A stretch of DNA of 64,000 bases, taken from contig JALDNG010000040.1 in NCBI GenBank assembly GCA_024349245.1, positions 124,001-188,000 of the forward strand, written 5' to 3'. How positions within the stretch are numbered: position 1 is the first letter of the stretch; each line of letters starts with the position of its first letter. The stretch is from Neodontobutis hainanensis (lineage: Eukaryota; Chordata; Actinopteri; Gobiiformes; Odontobutidae). A program made the position numbers and the translations under genes. The notes beneath the pieces are model-generated. The model saw nothing but the letters and a program-made list of their open reading frames with translations. It was not told the origin of the DNA and did no database searches. Positions 63,001 through 64,000 of the stretch are shown here, piece by piece.

Positions 63001-64000
63001 TGTGCCGACACTAGACCTGACCTCAGATCTGAAACATTACCTCGTCTCTATCGTGACATTTCCGATGATTCTGGCGTGAATAGATTTCCTTTGCGATGAC
63101 GTTAGCCTAGCATTGTGGCTCCTCAGCAATTGTTCTTTTTGTGGCCAAAGTCTGACATGGACTTGTGTTATTTGAGATTGAGGCGGACTGTGTCCAACTT
63201 CCAACAGGATTTAGTCTATTTTAAAGCTATATATTTAAATGTGGCATAAAGAAAGGGCTTGATCAAGTCCAGAAAACCTTTATGTCAAAGTCTGAGCAGA
63301 GGTAAAAAATGTGTGTCATCTGATTTGGCTTGAGGACAATTGAACGAAAAGTACGCTTGATCTAACCCTGGGAAATGGGCAAACGTTTTTAGAGCTGGCA
63401 CCAGGAGTCTGGCCTATTACAGTCAGAAAGTGCTTCATTGTTTCCCTGTTTTTTTATATTCACACACTCCTACGTTGTGATATCCACATTTAAACTTTCC
63501 ACAAGGTGCTCACAGACTCTTTGTCCACTTCCATCTTTGTAACAATTACACAAATATCCTAGTCTACATGCCTTTTCTAACGACCATGTTTGTTTGTTGG
63601 TGTCTAATAAAGCATTAAGCATCAAAAAGAAACTGCTGTGGACACTTCACTTTTGGTCAGTTGCTTTGGGAAACATTTTTCCAACAACTCAAAAGCTACA
63701 ACAACCAATTCTCTTTAATCTCTGTTTTTGACGTGATGTTGTGTTACTAACCCTTCCACAGAACTGAACAGGCTTTAGAGGAACAATGTGCAGGATTTTC
63801 ATGAAAATGGAAGTCACAGTGAAAATCCATTTTTCCTGTGTCGCTAAGTAAAAGATCATTTTGTAGAGCCCCCAGTAACAGAGACCAAGTCAAGACCAGA
63901 GTGTACCAAGACCAAAGACTTTTAACCCTGTCTAGACAACACTAAAACCATGTTTCTGTGTTTATTAGTCGTTCTATGACCACTACTACAAGTTCATGGT

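Larger units (their letters stand above)
44497..64000. other. upstream or first-intron region, no gene supported
   Basis: Expected to carry the first tnfsf10 exon or its promoter if the first intron is short, but no hydrophobic anchor exon with a phase-0 donor was found on the minus strand. Outside the repeats listed, 44497-47577, 47631-49335, 49885-52270, 53903-57962, 58021-59993 and 60099-64000 show no coding signal. Segments 47860-48130 and 58540-58860 are less AT-rich, lack repeats and look like possible conserved non-coding sequence; this is impression only. Confidence 0.5.

Overview
The window looks like a piece of a teleost (ray-finned fish) nuclear genome. It is AT-rich and gene-poor, and full of simple repeats, minisatellites and decayed transposons of types common in fish. 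Only one gene can be supported: a minus-strand, multi-exon TNF-superfamily ligand, best read as tnfsf10 (TRAIL). Six consecutive coding exons were placed by hand: 44347-44496, 15385-15421, 15194-15301, 10452-10597, 10149-10259 and 9547-9732. All have consensus splice sites, and the joined frame stays open to the stop codon. They encode 245 residues: the stalk and the whole TNF homology domain, including the zinc-binding cysteine typical of TRAIL. The first exon (cytoplasmic tail and membrane anchor) was not found and may lie beyond 64000.

Layout. 1-9546 is the region downstream of the gene. It holds a retrotransposon tail (about 290-470), one end of a mariner-like element (1850-2081), a 59-bp minisatellite (4225-4675) and a short MITE-like element (7268-7517). 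9547-15421 holds the 3' coding exons. The 4.6-kb intron there contains a LINE fragment and a 1154-bp near-perfect palindromic transposon (13717-14870). 15422-44346 is one 28.9-kb intron. It contains a degenerate repeat (15570-16010), a second copy of the 59-bp minisatellite in the opposite orientation (18871-19793), a 942-bp deleted hAT transposon with a clean 8-bp target duplication (19849-20790), a 56-bp minisatellite (29413-29912), microsatellites and a local tandem duplication (41863-42430). 44497-64000 is upstream or first-intron sequence with a few dispersed repeats, a long (CA)n and a LINE 3' tail.

No convincing second protein gene, RNA gene or CRISPR array was seen. The most interesting points are structural. 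The gene's 3' exons lie between inverted copies of one minisatellite. A foldback transposon in an intron would put a roughly 400-bp hairpin in the pre-mRNA of a death ligand. The hAT copy has an intact target duplication but lacks 10 bp of one terminal repeat. Several CTCF-like motifs sit in transposon sequence. I found no sign of a wholly new biological system.
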